A DNA stretch of 41,475 nucleotides from Lysinibacillus sp. (GCA_031181585.1 JAPSKP010000024.1:1-41475), one strand, 5' to 3'; positions 28,024 through 38,187 are shown, numbered from the stretch's first letter. The notes: generated from the letters alone by a model not told the origin. Numbers and translations are program-made.

Positions 28024-31000
28024 TTATGCTACCTCTTCTTTTTTTGCCTCTGATACAATCTTTACCATCTTCTCTAATACATCAATTGGCTGGTACTTGC
28101 CGCATTTCTTCATATCGATCGTCAAATTCAGCTTTGTACCATCCATACTAAAGCCGACAGCACGCTCAAACTGCATCGATTCAGAGACAATTTTTGCTCC
28201 GTCTACACTTGCCGTTCCTTCTTCGGATATATTGATAGTAATGATACTTTGCTTTTCCTTAATGGCAGTAATTCCAGCTTGAAGTGCCCATACTTTTATG
28301 CGTGCAATCCGCATCAAGCGCTCTGTTTCCACCGGTAAATCCCCAAAGCGGTCCTGCAGCTCATCGATGATTTCAAAGTAATCCTCCTCACGCTCCATTG
28401 CCTTGATCCTTTTGTACATTTGGATTTTCTGATAACCATCCGGAATGTAGGCATCCGGAATATAAGCATCTGTCTGCAAGAGAATTTCCACCTCTGGCTT
28501 TTCTTCTCTTTTCACTCCGCTGCGGCGCTCTTCAATTGCCTCTTCCAGCATTTGCGAATAAAGATCGAAGCCGACTGAGTCGATGAATCCATGCTGCTGG
28601 GCACCAAGCAGGTTTCCTGCTCCTCGGATTGATAAGTCCCGCATCGCAATTTTAAATCCAGAACCAAGCTCTGTAAATTCCTTGATGGCTTGCAGGCGGT
28701 GCTCTGCTACTTCCGTCAGCACCTTATCGCGTTGGTACATAAAGTACGCATAGGCGACACGGTTTGAACGTCCAACACGCCCTCGCAGCTGATAAAGCTG
28801 TGACAATCCCATTCGATCTGCATCGTGGACAATCAATGTGTTCACGTTCGGAATATCAACACCTGTCTCAATAATGGTCGTCGTTACTAATACATCATAA
28901 TCCCCTTCTAAAAACGTCAAGATAACAGACTCTAGTTCTGATTCTGTCATACGTCCATGTGCAAAGCCGACCCGTGCCTCTGGAACGAGCGCCCGGATTT
29001 CTTCTACCCGGCTTGTCATATCTTCTACTCGATTGTATAGATAGAACGTCTGTCCTCCACGCGCCATCTCACGTTCAATAGCTTCTCGAACCAATGCGCC
29101 GCTATGCTCCATTACATACGTCTGCACAGGGAATCGGTTTTGTGGAGGGGTCTCAATAACAGAGAGATCCCGAACACCAACCATAGACATATGCAACGTA
29201 CGCGGAATCGGCGTCGCTGTTAATGTCAATACATCAATATTCGTCTTTAGCTGTTTAATTTTTTCTTTATGTGTTACACCGAAACGCTGCTCTTCATCAA
29301 CAATTAGAAGTCCCAGGTCCTGATATTGTATATCCTTAGAGAGAATACGGTGTGTCCCAATCACCATATCAACCGTACCTTCTCTTAAGCCTTTCACTGT
29401 TTCAAGCTGTTGCTTACGTGTACGGAAGCGGCTCAATAACCCCACATTGATAGCATGTTCTTCAAAACGGGATTGGATTGTTTCAAAATGCTGCTGAGCT
29501 AAAATCGTCGTTGGGACCAGGAAGGCAACTTGCTTTCCATCCTGAATAGCCTTAAACGCTGCACGAATCGCTACCTCTGTCTTTCCATATCCTACATCTC
29601 CACATACAAGACGGTCCATTGGACGTTCCCGCTCCATATCGCGCTTCACTTCCAAGATTGTGCGCAGCTGATCTTCTGTCTCCTCATAGGGGAATTCCGC
29701 TTCAAAAGCACGTACCTGGTCTGAATCAGGTGTAAAGGCATAGCCTTTTTCTGCCTCCCGCTTGGCATATAATTTAATTAGCTCGTCCGCAATATCATGT
29801 ACAGCAGATGACACTTTTGCCTTCGCTTTTTTCCATTCTGCGCCGCCTAACTTATGAAGTTTCGGCTCTTTATCCTCAGAGGCTACATATTTTTGAATGA
29901 GGTCAATTTGATCGACAGGCACATATAGCTTATCATCCGCACGATAACGAATATGCAGATAATCCTTATGTGTTCCGCCAACTTCCAATGTCTCAATCCC
30001 GATGTATTTCCCGATTCCATGGTGAATATGCACAACATAATCGCCCGGCTTAATTTCCGTATAGGATTTAATACGTTCTGCATTGGTCATTTTTTGCGGA
30101 CGCTTCTTTTTCTTCGCTTGTTGTTTAAATAACTCGTCATCCGTTACAACAGCAATTTTCTGCAGGGGCAGTTCAAAGCCCGCAGACAACACAGCATCTA
30201 TCAGGAAGATTCCTGCTCCCCTCGGCATGCCGATTTGTCCTTCAATATGATAGCCTTCCAGCATTCTCTGCATCTGCTGCAGTCTCTCTCCACCGCTTGC
30301 TGCAAACAAGACAGTGAATTTTTCACGCTCCCAGCGCTCTACCTCATTTTGCAGCAGGGCAATCTGTCCGTGGAACTGCTGCATCGGCTTACATGAAATA
30401 TTCGTCGTTTTAGAAAAACGGATACCGGAAAATGTCCTCGCAAATAATGCCAAATAGATTTTTTGCTGTCGAAGCATTGCTGTTATTTCCTTAAAGGAGA
30501 ACGAAGGTTTCACGTCATGAAGCATTTTCCCTTCTTCAATTAAAGATAAAAACCACTCTTCCTCTTCACGTTCCCACGCATCCATCACTTCCTGGATACG
30601 TCCTAGCTCATCAAATAACACAATACCATCTTTTACAAAGTAATCCCCTAAAAATGTAGATTGGCCGAATAAAAGAGAACCATATTTATTTACATGGTCC
30701 GGAAGATTCCCTTCCTTTAACATTGTAATGTCATATTGAGTATTCTCGACAAGCAGTTCCTGCAGCTCAGGATTTTTTATTTTCTTTAAACTGTTCGCTA
30801 AAGCTCCCTCTAAACGCTCTGCAATCTTCAGCCGATCTTCTATTGATAATAAAATTTCCATAGCCGGCAAAATACGAGCAGTATCCATCTTCTCAATCGA
30901 CCGCTGTGTATCTGCATCGAATGAACGAATGGAATCTACTTCGGTATCAAACAATTCTATACGAATAGGAGCTTCTGCATATAAAGGATAGATGTCCAGA

Positions 31001-31542
31001 ATCCCTCCACGTGCTGCAAACTCTCCAGGTGACGTCACCATACCACTGCGTGTATAACCCATAGCGACAAGCTTTAACAGCCACTCATCCATTTCAATCT
31101 CTTCACCAATTGCTGTCTGTAAAAAGCTTTCTTTCCATTGGGCAGGCGGCGTCATATATTTCCTCATGCCGGCCACCGGTACGATATAAATGCCCGGTGC
31201 CCCCTTTGCAAGCTGATCTAGCGTTGCAATCCGCTGAGCACGTAACTCTGGAGAAGCGATTGTCATATCAGCGGCAATGAATTCGTCCGCCGGATAATAA
31301 AAGACAGACTCCTCTCCCACTAAAGACGCTAAATCATCTGCAAGCTTCTGTGCCTGCAATAGATTCGGAGACAATATATAAATCGGCCTATTCGTTTCCT
31401 TAAATATCGACTGGATAAAAGCCGGCCTTGCACCACCTGTCAAGCCGGTAATTAACTGCTGATCTGCTGTATTTTTTTCAATTTGCTCCAGCAGTGCATT
31501 TATATGTTTATCTTGCGAGAATAGCTGATGAAAAACTTCCAT
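28024..31542 (-). CDS. mfd: Transcription-repair coupling factor Mfd
   Basis: Large DNA translocase that removes RNA polymerase stalled at lesions and recruits UvrA. The 1172-residue protein has the N-terminal UvrB-like module (about 1-330, GARPAFIQSIF, ARGGILDIYPLYAEAPIRIELFD), the RNAP-interacting domain (about 485-555, PGDYVVHIHHGIGKYIGIE), then RecG-like helicase lobes with Walker A CGDVGYGKTEVAI (about 640) and box II VDEEQRFGV, and the TRCF C-terminal domain (QTDAYIPDAYIPDGYQKIQMY). GAGAGGGG precedes ATG. Adjacent to fin, as in Bacillus. Confidence 0.98.
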   Translation of the reverse strand: MEVFHQLFSQDKHINALLEQIEKNTADQQLITGLTGGARPAFIQSIFKETNRPIYILSPNLLQAQKLADDLASLVGEESVFYYPADEFIAADMTIASPELRAQRIATLDQLAKGAPGIYIVPVAGMRKYMTPPAQWKESFLQTAIGEEIEMDEWLLKLVAMGYTRSGMVTSPGEFAARGGILDIYPLYAEAPIRIELFDTEVDSIRSFDADTQRSIEKMDTARILPAMEILLSIEDRLKIAERLEGALANSLKKIKNPELQELLVENTQYDITMLKEGNLPDHVNKYGSLLFGQSTFLGDYFVKDGIVLFDELGRIQEVMDAWEREEEEWFLSLIEEGKMLHDVKPSFSFKEITAMLRQQKIYLALFARTFSGIRFSKTTNISCKPMQQFHGQIALLQNEVERWEREKFTVLFAASGGERLQQMQRMLEGYHIEGQIGMPRGAGIFLIDAVLSAGFELPLQKIAVVTDDELFKQQAKKKKRPQKMTNAERIKSYTEIKPGDYVVHIHHGIGKYIGIETLEVGGTHKDYLHIRYRADDKLYVPVDQIDLIQKYVASEDKEPKLHKLGGAEWKKAKAKVSSAVHDIADELIKLYAKREAEKGYAFTPDSDQVRAFEAEFPYEETEDQLRTILEVKRDMERERPMDRLVCGDVGYGKTEVAIRAAFKAIQDGKQVAFLVPTTILAQQHFETIQSRFEEHAINVGLLSRFRTRKQQLETVKGLREGTVDMVIGTHRILSKDIQYQDLGLLIVDEEQRFGVTHKEKIKQLKTNIDVLTLTATPIPRTLHMSMVGVRDLSVIETPPQNRFPVQTYVMEHSGALVREAIEREMARGGQTFYLYNRVEDMTSRVEEIRALVPEARVGFAHGRMTESELESVILTFLEGDYDVLVTTTIIETGVDIPNVNTLIVHDADRMGLSQLYQLRGRVGRSNRVAYAYFMYQRDKVLTEVAEHRLQAIKEFTELGSGFKIAMRDLSIRGAGNLLGAQQHGFIDSVGFDLYSQMLEEAIEERRSGVKREEKPEVEILLQTDAYIPDAYIPDGYQKIQMYKRIKAMEREEDYFEIIDELQDRFGDLPVETERLMRIARIKVWALQAGITAIKEKQSIITINISEEGTASVDGAKIVSESMQFERAVGFSMDGTKLNLTIDMKKCGKYQPIDVLEKMVKIVSEAKKEEVA

Positions 31543-31704
31543 TTAAAAACCCCTCTCAATTTAAAAAGCTCTTACGCCCATTTACTTATTAATGACCTTC
31601 ACTCTATTTTTCTCATCTTTTTGAATCCCTAAAGAATATTTGATAGACAGTGTTAATCCAGTTCAAATTTAGAGCAGAAAATATTTCCCTCTAAATTAAA
31701 ACGG

Positions 31705-31752
31705 AAAAAGCCTTGGCACACTGGACCTTTTAAGGTTTACATGTGCCAAAGC
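31705..31752 (-). terminator. fin terminator
   Basis: An 11-bp stem (31710-31720 with 31742-31752, one mismatch-like pair) with a nested ACCTTTTAAGGT palindrome in the loop, then five T residues on the minus strand. It separates fin from mfd; the mfd promoter must lie in the 160 nt that follow, but I cannot place it. Confidence 0.8.
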
Positions 31753-31784
31753 GACCTGCTATTTTGTGATTCACCATCTTTTCA

Positions 31785-32012
31785 TTACTGCAACCATTTT
31801 TTCAGCGCATGGTAATCTGGAAATTGGCGGAGCGAATCTTCGCAATGCTCACAGATCGAATGAACGATTGTTTCGCCTCGCGCATCTTTTTCGATATAAT
31901 CATCAATTTCCCCGATTTCAAACTGATGTAACTTACGGATTGTTTCCTCTGCATCGAAAGGTAACCTTCCAATTTCTGTTTCACAATATCTGCAGCGATA
32001 ACGAACAGGCAT
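31785..32012 (-). CDS. fin: Anti-sigma-F factor Fin
   Basis: A 75-residue zinc-binding protein (YabK) that in B. subtilis is made under sigma-F (and sigma-G) in the forespore and inhibits sigma-F, helping the switch to sigma-G. Two zinc pairs are visible: CRYCET at the N-terminus and CEHCEDSL (about residue 54), with the conserved SICEHC and the PDYHALKKW ending. ATG at 32012 follows AAAGGAGG. A 22-bp palindrome sits between the putative promoter and the ribosome site. Confidence 0.93.
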   Translation of the reverse strand: MPVRYRCRYCETEIGRLPFDAEETIRKLHQFEIGEIDDYIEKDARGETIVHSICEHCEDSLRQFPDYHALKKWLQ

Positions 32013-32024
32013 ATGCGCCCTCCT

Positions 32025-32046
32025 TTTGAATACATGTGTATTCAAA
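32025..32046. repeat. 22-bp palindrome before fin
   Basis: Two perfect 10-bp arms, TTTGAATACA and TGTATTCAAA, separated by two bases. It lies directly downstream of the putative -10 and ends against the fin ribosome site, so it could be an operator or form a 5' hairpin. No known regulator assigned. Confidence 0.8.
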
Positions 32047-32074
32047 GTATAGACGCTCTTCTATTTTTTTATGC
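32045..32074 (-). promoter_or_regulatory. Candidate forespore promoter of fin
   Basis: GCATA (32074-32070), 18 bp, TATACTT (32051-32045) on the minus strand resembles a sigma-F/sigma-G promoter. The -35 overlaps the pth stop codon. The -10 is only a partial match. Confidence 0.4.
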
Positions 32075-32632
32075 GCCGTTAAATATGTTCATGACTTCTA
32101 AAAATTTTTTTGAAAGGGATGCTTCCACTGCATCACATGTTTTTTTGATTGCTTCCTGCACGATTGATTCATCTTCTTTAGAAAACTTCGATAATACATA
32201 GTCAGCTACCTTCATGCCTGCTGGTGGACGGCTTACTCCTACCCGAATTCGGTTGAATTCTTGCGTCCCAAGATGATGAATTAGTGATTTGATACCATTA
32301 TGTCCTCCTGCACTCCCTTTTTGGCGCAGACGCAGCTTACCCGTTTCCAAATCCAAATCATCATAAATAACAATAATATCCTCTACATCAATATCAAAAT
32401 AATTCATTATCGGCCGCACACATTCACCTGACAAATTCATATATGTCAGCGGCTTTAATAGCATTACTTTACCTTCAGGGCGGTGTATTGTTGCATACAT
32501 ACCATTAAATTTTGATTGATTTAACGGAGCTCCCCATTTATTTGCCAATTCATCGATAACATCAAATCCTATATTATGACGGGTATGGTCATAAGCCTTC
32601 CCTGGATTACCCAGACCAATAATTAGTTTCAT
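32069..32632 (-). CDS. pth: Peptidyl-tRNA hydrolase
   Basis: Releases tRNA from peptidyl-tRNAs that drop off the ribosome (spoVC in B. subtilis). The 187-residue protein starts [20 protein letters not shown] with the catalytic His in [10 protein letters not shown] (about residue 20), then [13 protein letters not shown] and [27 protein letters not shown] at 32632 follows GAGGT. It is separated from rplY by about 310 nt and has its own extended -10 promoter. Confidence 0.97.
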   Translation of the reverse strand: MKLIIGLGNPGKAYDHTRHNIGFDVIDELANKWGAPLNQSKFNGMYATIHRPEGKVMLLKPLTYMNLSGECVRPIMNYFDIDVEDIIVIYDDLDLETGKLRLRQKGSAGGHNGIKSLIHHLGTQEFNRIRVGVSRPPAGMKVADYVLSKFSKEDESIVQEAIKKTCDAVEASLSKKFLEVMNIFNGA

Positions 32633-32909
32633 ATTTATTAACCTCATTCGAATTTTTAATCGTAGCTTATTTTACCATAACCTTCGGAAAAGTTCTTTCT
32701 ACAGAAAAATGGACTAAGGTAATAAGTTTTTTATAGAATTAATAAAAGTGACTAAAGAACCCTCTAAGAATATACCTGCCGATTCAAAAACATGCGATAA
32801 TCCAGGCACTACTGCAAAAACTACGGACCTTTCATCACCATTTCTTCTACTTATCAAAACAGCCGAAAGACCGCCATCACCTCTAACGATTTACTATAAA
32901 ATAATCCGT
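32633..32909. other. Spacer between rplY and pth
   Basis: About 280 nt before the rplY terminator. It contains a pth promoter near 32669. A minus-strand frame of 58 codons (32890-32714) is open and protein-like in look (EGSLVTFINSIKNLLP end) but has no ATG/GTG start with a ribosome site, only an internal TTG. It may be a gene remnant or chance. Confidence 0.4.
32669..32677 (-). promoter_or_regulatory. Extended -10 promoter of pth
   Basis: TGGTAAAAT on the minus strand, 37 nt before the pth start; no clear -35. The same extended element occurs before ispE. Confidence 0.45.
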
Positions 32910-32939
32910 AAAAAAGGAGTCCCTTTAAAAGGAACTCCC
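32910..32939 (-). terminator. rplY/ctc terminator
   Basis: An 11-12-bp hairpin (32916-32926 with 32927-32939, small loop) and six T residues on the minus strand immediately after the stop at 32945. Confidence 0.85.
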
Positions 32940-32944
32940 ATTTC

Positions 32945-33595
32945 TTAATCTTCTCGTCCAGGTCGGTCCGGATCTAACTTTTCTCCTGTTGCTTCTACGT
33001 CATCTGCTGTCACACTTTCAGCATCCGTATCTGCTCCCTCGTCACCCTTAGTTGGAGGTGTAACTGTAGCCAATGTATAATCATCGTCATTTAGTACTTC
33101 ATAGTTAATTTTTTCGCGTATATCAACTAATGACAATGTATCACCGACGCCTAAATTTGATACATCAATTTCAATTGCTTCCGGGATATCCGACGGTTTT
33201 ACTTTAATTTTTAATTCTCGGTTTGGCTGCGTTAATACGCCGCCTTCTTTTACGCCTGCTGACTCACCAACAATCGTAACAGGTACCTCTACTTCAATCT
33301 CCTGATTCATGCTGATTGCTTGGAAGTCAACGTGCTTAACAAGACCTTTTAATGCATCGCGCTGAATTTCATTGATTACAGCATTTACTGTTTTTCCTTC
33401 AATATTTAATTTAAATACGGCATTTTGACCGTTTGTTTGAATTTCTTTAAGTAAATCTTTTGCGTTCACACTAATAGGTGTCGCCTCTGTGTTGTAACCA
33501 TACACATTTGCTGGTATGCTACCATTATTTCGTACTTCGGTTAAAATCGAGCGAGCGCCAGCTTCGCGTTTTGTTGCTTCTATTACTGTACTCAT
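32945..33595 (-). CDS. rplY: Ribosomal protein bL25/general stress protein Ctc
   Basis: Binds 5S rRNA in the 50S subunit; in B. subtilis the gene (ctc) is sigma-B controlled. The 216-residue long form has the N-terminal L25 beta-barrel (about 5-92; TKREAGARSILTEVRNNGSIPANVYG) and the C-terminal TL5 domain (about 95-185; VEVPVTIVGESAGVKEGGVLTQ), then an acidic tail (GDEGADTDAESVTADD). AAGGGG lies ten bases before ATG. A near-consensus sigma-B promoter is upstream. Confidence 0.96.
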   Translation of the reverse strand: MSTVIEATKREAGARSILTEVRNNGSIPANVYGYNTEATPISVNAKDLLKEIQTNGQNAVFKLNIEGKTVNAVINEIQRDALKGLVKHVDFQAISMNQEIEVEVPVTIVGESAGVKEGGVLTQPNRELKIKVKPSDIPEAIEIDVSNLGVGDTLSLVDIREKINYEVLNDDDYTLATVTPPTKGDEGADTDAESVTADDVEATGEKLDPDRPGRED

Positions 33596-33637
33596 ATCTC
33601 ATAATCCCCTTTTCCGTAAATATTTTCACTTTATTCT

Positions 33638-33662
33638 TTACCCTATACAGGAAATTTTAAAC
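33638..33662 (-). promoter_or_regulatory. Sigma-B promoter of rplY/ctc
   Basis: GTTTAA (33662-33657), 13-bp spacer, GGGTAA (33643-33638) on the minus strand. Near-exact sigma-B consensus, in the position known for the classic ctc promoter. Confidence 0.85.
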
Positions 33663-33748
33663 CAAGTGTCAAAACAAAAGCACCAAATAGACTGCACAGT
33701 TTCCTAAACTTTATCCACAATATTGAATTTTATAAATCCTCTGGAAGC

Positions 33749-33781
33749 AAAAAAGCCTTGTCCCTATAGGGACAAGGCTTT
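33749..33781 (-). terminator. glmU-prs terminator
   Basis: A long perfect palindromic stem (33752-33781, centre TATA) with six T residues on the minus strand, just after the prs stop. Confidence 0.9.
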
Positions 33782-33793
33782 CGGTTTATTTAA

Positions 33794-34753
33794 TTAATCA
33801 AATAATGTGCTGACAGATTTATTTTCATATACACGAGAAATAGCATCAGCCATCAAGCCAGCTACTGAAAGCTGTTTGATTTTTGGAGATTTACGATCAT
33901 CCGTTAATTGAATTGTGTTTGTCACAACCAATTCTTTAATCACTGAGTTTTCAATACGCTCAATTGCAGGACCCGATAATACAGGGTGAGAACAGCAAGC
34001 ATAAACCTCTTTTGCACCGGCTTCAAGCAAAGCATTCGCACCAATTGTAATTGTACCTGCTGTATCGATGATATCATCGATCAAGATAGCCACCTTGCCT
34101 TCAACATTACCAACAATATTCATTACTTCTGCTACATTAGGTTTTGGACGACGTTTATCAATGATGGCAATTGGAGCCTTCAAACGCTCTGCCATTTTAC
34201 GGGCACGCGTTACACCGCCGTGGTCAGGCGATACGATTACAACATCATCCGGATTAAATCCTTTCGTTTTGAAGTAATCAGATAAAATAGGCACTGCCAC
34301 TAAGTGGTCGATTAAAATGTCGAAGAAACCTTGAATTTGTGGTGCATGTAAATCTAATACAATTACACGAGTAGCTCCCGCAGTCTCTAGAAGGTTTGCT
34401 ACTAGTTTTGCTGTAATTGGCTCACGAGCTTTTGCTTTACGGTCTTGACGTGCATATCCGTAATATGGCATTACTACATTTACTGTACGAGCTGAAGCAC
34501 GTTTTACAGCGTCAACCATAATTAATAGCTCCATGAGATGTTCATTTACAGGTGCAGAAGTGGATTGAACGATGAATACGTCGCAACCGCGAATACTTTC
34601 TTCAATACTAATTTGAATTTCTCCATCACTGAAATGCTTTACAGATGATTTACCAAGCTCACAGCCCATTTCGTTTGCAATTTCTTGTGCAAGGGGATTG
34701 TTAGAGTTTAGCGAGAAGATTTTTAATTTTGAGTCAGCGTATTGATACGGCAT
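33794..34753 (-). CDS. prs: Ribose-phosphate pyrophosphokinase
   Basis: Makes PRPP from ribose 5-phosphate and ATP for purine, pyrimidine, His, Trp and NAD synthesis. The 319-residue class I enzyme shows [33 protein letters not shown], the catalytic-flexible-loop area [15 protein letters not shown], and the PRPP-binding [15 protein letters not shown] (about residue 222). AGGAGG precedes ATG. It lies 30 nt after glmU and shares its promoter. Confidence 0.98.
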   Translation of the reverse strand: MPYQYADSKLKIFSLNSNNPLAQEIANEMGCELGKSSVKHFSDGEIQISIEESIRGCDVFIVQSTSAPVNEHLMELLIMVDAVKRASARTVNVVMPYYGYARQDRKAKAREPITAKLVANLLETAGATRVIVLDLHAPQIQGFFDILIDHLVAVPILSDYFKTKGFNPDDVVIVSPDHGGVTRARKMAERLKAPIAIIDKRRPKPNVAEVMNIVGNVEGKVAILIDDIIDTAGTITIGANALLEAGAKEVYACCSHPVLSGPAIERIENSVIKELVVTNTIQLTDDRKSPKIKQLSVAGLMADAISRVYENKSVSTLFD

Positions 34754-34783
34754 GATGGCCTCCTGTTTTTCTAATTAATGAAT

Positions 34784-36151
34784 TTATTTTAATTTGTTAC
34801 TAACGTAATTTAATTTATTTTCCTGGCGTGCGCGTGCAATCGCTAACGCATCACCTGGTACATCCTTCGTGACAGTTGAACCTGCAGCGATGAATGAGCC
34901 AGCTCCTAATGTAACCGGCGCCACTAAATTCGAATTGCATCCTACAAATACATCATCTTCAATAACTGTTTTAAATTTGTTCTTGCCGTCATAATTGACT
35001 GTAATTGTACCGCAGCCAATATTGCAATTATCCCCTACTTCAGCGTCTCCTATGTAACTTAAATGCGACACTTTTGTATGGTCACCTAAATTACTTTTCT
35101 TCACTTCTACAAAGTTACCAATCTTTACATGGTCACCAAGCGAAGAAGCTGGGCGAAGGTGCGCAAATGGCCCAACAGCTGTTTCATTGCCTACTTTACT
35201 TTGCAGGACAACAGAGCTGTGGATTGTTGTCGCATTGCCGACTTCACTATCTACAATATGACTGTTTGGCCCGATAATACAATCTTCACCGATTACTGAC
35301 TTTCCTTCAATGATACAACCTGGTTGAATCACAGCATCAGAGCCGATAATTGCATCTGCACTAATATGAGTCGTAGAAGGGTTAATAATTGTAACACCGT
35401 TACGCATATGACGCTCATTAATGCGAGCACGCATAATCTCCTCTGCCTGAGAAAGGGCAAAACGGTCGTTAACACCAAGTGTTTCCTCAAAATCTTCTGT
35501 TACATATGCAGCAACAAGATCTCCTTGCTTCTGTAGAATTTCGATAACGTCTGGAAGATAAAATTCTCCTTGCGCATTATCGTTTCTTACAAGTTTCAAA
35601 GCTTCGAATAGTGCCTTATTATCAAAACAGTAAGTACCTGTATTGATTTCTGTTACTTTCTTTTGCTCTTCTGTTGCATCCTTTTGTTCTACAATTTGAG
35701 CTACACTTCCTTCAGCATCCCGTAAAACGCGGCCATAACCAGTCGGATCTTCTGCCACTGCTGTTAAAATAGTCGCTTTAGCGTTTTGTGAAGTATGGTA
35801 GTCAAATAGGGCTTTCATTGTTTCAGGGCGGATTAATGGTGTATCACCACAAACCACTAATGTTGTGCCTTCAAGCGTACCAAGAACAGGTTCTGCCTGT
35901 TGTACAGCATGGGCTGTTCCAAGCTGTTCTGCTTGTAACACATATTCACTTTGCTCTCCTAGCTGTTCTTTCACCATTTCGGCGCCATGTCCGACAACCG
36001 TTACAATACGTTCTACATCTAAAGTTTCGATGTGATCTACAACGTGTTGAACCATTGGCTTGCCGCAAACAGGGTGGAGCACTTTATATAATTTGGACTT
36101 CATACGTGTTCCCTGACCAGCTGCTAGCACGATAGCAAAAATATTAGTCAT
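34784..36151 (-). CDS. glmU: Bifunctional UDP-GlcNAc pyrophosphorylase/GlcN-1-P acetyltransferase
   Basis: Last two steps of UDP-N-acetylglucosamine synthesis for peptidoglycan and teichoic acids. The 455-residue protein has an N-terminal Rossmann uridylyltransferase (about 1-228; [20 protein letters not shown]) and a C-terminal left-handed beta-helix of hexapeptide repeats (about 250-440; [39 protein letters not shown]). GGGGGAC precedes ATG at 36151. Its promoter is at 36188-36216. Confidence 0.98.
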   Translation of the reverse strand: MTNIFAIVLAAGQGTRMKSKLYKVLHPVCGKPMVQHVVDHIETLDVERIVTVVGHGAEMVKEQLGEQSEYVLQAEQLGTAHAVQQAEPVLGTLEGTTLVVCGDTPLIRPETMKALFDYHTSQNAKATILTAVAEDPTGYGRVLRDAEGSVAQIVEQKDATEEQKKVTEINTGTYCFDNKALFEALKLVRNDNAQGEFYLPDVIEILQKQGDLVAAYVTEDFEETLGVNDRFALSQAEEIMRARINERHMRNGVTIINPSTTHISADAIIGSDAVIQPGCIIEGKSVIGEDCIIGPNSHIVDSEVGNATTIHSSVVLQSKVGNETAVGPFAHLRPASSLGDHVKIGNFVEVKKSNLGDHTKVSHLSYIGDAEVGDNCNIGCGTITVNYDGKNKFKTVIEDDVFVGCNSNLVAPVTLGAGSFIAAGSTVTKDVPGDALAIARARQENKLNYVSNKLK

Positions 36152-36187
36152 CTTTAAGTCCCCCAATTCAGCTCATTGTCTCTTATG

Positions 36188-36216
36188 ACTATATAGTAAA
36201 TTCAAACGATTTTCAA
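36188..36216 (-). promoter_or_regulatory. Sigma-A promoter of glmU-prs
   Basis: TTGAAA (36216-36211), 17-bp spacer, TATAGT (36193-36188), about 30 nt before glmU's transcript leader. Confidence 0.8.
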
Positions 36217-36320
36217 GGTATTCGGACTTGACAAAACATTGACACATCCGCATTTTTTAATACCTGTCCTTTACGTCTTGAAAACGCTTATTTGGGCAGA
36301 TTTCTGCTCCTTCTCCATAT

Positions 36321-36357
36321 AAAAAGAGTCTACCCTACTAAAGGGTAGACTCTTTTT
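36321..36357 (-). terminator. spoVG terminator
   Basis: A 15-bp perfect stem (36321-36335 with 36343-36357), loop TACTAAA, ending in T residues on both strands, just after the spoVG stop. Confidence 0.9.
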
Positions 36358-36366
36358 ATATAAAAA

Positions 36367-36666
36367 TTAGACATTCGCTTCTTCCAGTTCTAGGACTTCC
36401 TCTTCATTTTCTTCATCTGAAGCATGATAAGCAGCTAGGACGATTTCCTGAATCTTATTGCGCGTTCCTGAATTGATTGGATGCGCAATGTCACGGAACT
36501 CACCATCCGGCGTACGCTTGCTTGGCATTGCTACAAACAGACCAGAATTTCCATCAATCACTCGAATATCATGTACCACAAACTCATCATCCAATGTGAT
36601 GGAAGCGATCGCACGCATTCTACCATCTGTCTGCACCCGACGTAATCTTACATCTGTTACTTCCAT
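36367..36666 (-). CDS. spoVG: Septation/stage V sporulation regulator SpoVG
   Basis: A 99-residue nucleic-acid-binding regulator affecting septation, sporulation and, in other Firmicutes, virulence and capsule genes. It starts [20 protein letters not shown] and carries [20 protein letters not shown], the family signature (about residues 47-66), with an acidic C-terminus. ATG at 36666 follows GAGAGGGG; an upstream ATG at 36720 lies inside the promoter region and is rejected. Confidence 0.97.
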   Translation of the reverse strand: MEVTDVRLRRVQTDGRMRAIASITLDDEFVVHDIRVIDGNSGLFVAMPSKRTPDGEFRDIAHPINSGTRNKIQEIVLAAYHASDEENEEEVLELEEANV

Positions 36667-36711
36667 TCTTTCACCCCTCTCTTCTAAGATGCCATCTTTT
36701 ATGAGAGTTAA

Positions 36712-36736
36712 TTTCTTCAAAAAATCGAAAAATCCT
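36712..36736 (-). promoter_or_regulatory. Sigma-H promoter of spoVG
   Basis: AGGATTT (36736-36730), 11-bp spacer, GAAGAAA (36718-36712), matching the sigma-H pattern AGGAWWW/RnnGAAT in six of seven -10 bases. Very A+T-rich sequence follows upstream, as at the AbrB-bound B. subtilis promoter. Confidence 0.7.
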
Positions 36737-36914
36737 TCTTTAGTTAGTGGAAATTTATAAATATTTTAAATTTTTAGATCTATTTACTATTCCGTAATAT
36801 AGAATTCTCTTAAATATATGTTTGATCAGCAACATGGTTGCTATTCTTCCTATCGTCTATCAAACTGTTCTACTACTGGCATCTTTTAGGGATTGCTGAG
36901 GGCTTTTTTTCCGC

Positions 36915-36941
36915 AAAAAAAGCACCGCTTATATGCAGCGC
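36915..36941 (-). terminator. purR-ridA terminator
   Basis: A 7-bp stem (36922-36928 with 36935-36941, two G-U pairs) followed by seven T residues on the minus strand, just after the ridA stop. Confidence 0.8.
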
Positions 36942-36951
36942 TTTCTAAACA

Positions 36952-37326
36952 TTATTTAACTAATGCAATTACTTCTATTTCTACTTTTACATCCTTCGGT
37001 AAACGGGCTACTTCTACCGCTGAGCGTGCCGGCTTATGATCACCGAAATGACTTGCATACACTTCATTCATCTCTACAAAGTCATTCATATCTTTCATAA
37101 ATACTGTCGTTTTTACGACTTGATTTAGTGAGCTGCCTGCTGCTGCAAGAACAGCTTTCAAATTTTCAAATACTTGGTTTGTCTGTTCTTTGATATCTCC
37201 TTCAACTAGCTCGCCTGCTGCTGTTAATGGGATCTGTCCTGAAGAATAAAACATATTGTTTACAATAATTCCTTGTGCATAAGGACCGATCGCTGCCGGT
37301 GCATTGTTTGTCGATACTGTTTTCAT
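36952..37326 (-). CDS. ridA: RidA-family enamine/imine deaminase (YabJ)
   Basis: Hydrolyses reactive 2-aminoacrylate-type enamines from PLP enzymes; in B. subtilis YabJ is also needed for normal PurR repression. The 124-residue trimer-forming protein has the conserved [18 protein letters not shown] and the substrate arginine in [14 protein letters not shown] (about residue 103). The ATG overlaps the purR stop (ATGA). Confidence 0.95.
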   Translation of the reverse strand: MKTVSTNNAPAAIGPYAQGIIVNNMFYSSGQIPLTAAGELVEGDIKEQTNQVFENLKAVLAAAGSSLNQVVKTTVFMKDMNDFVEMNEVYASHFGDHKPARSAVEVARLPKDVKVEIEVIALVK

Positions 37327-38153
37327 ACTTTTCTCCCCTTTGAAAAATAATTGCCTTCACTTAACGCTATCGTACGATCTTTCTCATTTACTTCATGCAG
37401 CTTTACTAATGAGTAGTAGTCATCTACAAGTGTTTCATCTGCATGCTCTGCCTCCACGAGAACAGCAATTCCTGCCAGCTCACAATCAAACTCTTCAAGC
37501 AGGTTCTTCATGCCGTTCATTGTGCCTCCTACTTTCATGAAATCATCCGTAATGAGGACACGCTGACCGCTCTTCATACTGCGCTTTGACAAAACCATTG
37601 TCTGAATTCGGCGAGAAGAGCCGGATACATAATTAATGCTTACTGTAGAACCTTCCGTCACTTTGCTATCACGGCGGACAACGACGACTGGTACGTTTAA
37701 ATGACGCGCGATAGCATGGGCAATTGAAATTCCCTTTGTCGCTACGGTCATAATTACATCTATCTGCTTGTCCGCAAACGCGCTTGCAAATACTTTTCCC
37801 ACCCGATTCATCAAGTCTGGATTTCCCAATAAATCTGTCATAAATAAGTAGCCGCCCGGTAACAAGCGATCCGACTGTCCAAGCTCTACAATAAGCTCAT
37901 TAATAATATCCTTTACGTCCTGTTCGGACGTTTTCGGGATATATTTTACTCCGCCTGCTGCGCCAGGCACTGTCATCAGCAACCCGATTCCTTTTTCTTC
38001 GAATGTTTCCTTTACAATCGACAAATCTTCACTAATAGAGGATTTTGCGGATTGATATAGATTAGAAAAATAAGTTAGCGGGATCAGCTGATGTGGATGC
38101 TCGAGCAGATAGTAAGTCATATCAACAAGACGTTCACTGCGCTTCCATTTCAT
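37323..38153 (-). CDS. purR: Purine operon repressor PurR
   Basis: PRPP-responsive repressor of purine genes. The 276-residue protein has an N-terminal winged helix (about 1-75; [21 protein letters not shown]) and a PRTase-fold domain that binds PRPP ([17 protein letters not shown], about residues 200-216) but does not catalyse. ATG at 38153 follows GAGAGG. A likely PurBox half-site upstream suggests autoregulation. Confidence 0.96.
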   Translation of the reverse strand: MKWKRSERLVDMTYYLLEHPHQLIPLTYFSNLYQSAKSSISEDLSIVKETFEEKGIGLLMTVPGAAGGVKYIPKTSEQDVKDIINELIVELGQSDRLLPGGYLFMTDLLGNPDLMNRVGKVFASAFADKQIDVIMTVATKGISIAHAIARHLNVPVVVVRRDSKVTEGSTVSINYVSGSSRRIQTMVLSKRSMKSGQRVLITDDFMKVGGTMNGMKNLLEEFDCELAGIAVLVEAEHADETLVDDYYSLVKLHEVNEKDRTIALSEGNYFSKGRKV

Positions 38154-38187
38154 TTGATCCTCTCCCATGCAATAATTAAACCATTAC

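Noticed and set aside
32748-32948. 66-codon plus-strand frame between pth and rplY
   Set aside because: No ribosome site, ends in the rplY terminator and stop region; probably a mirror of the open minus frame.
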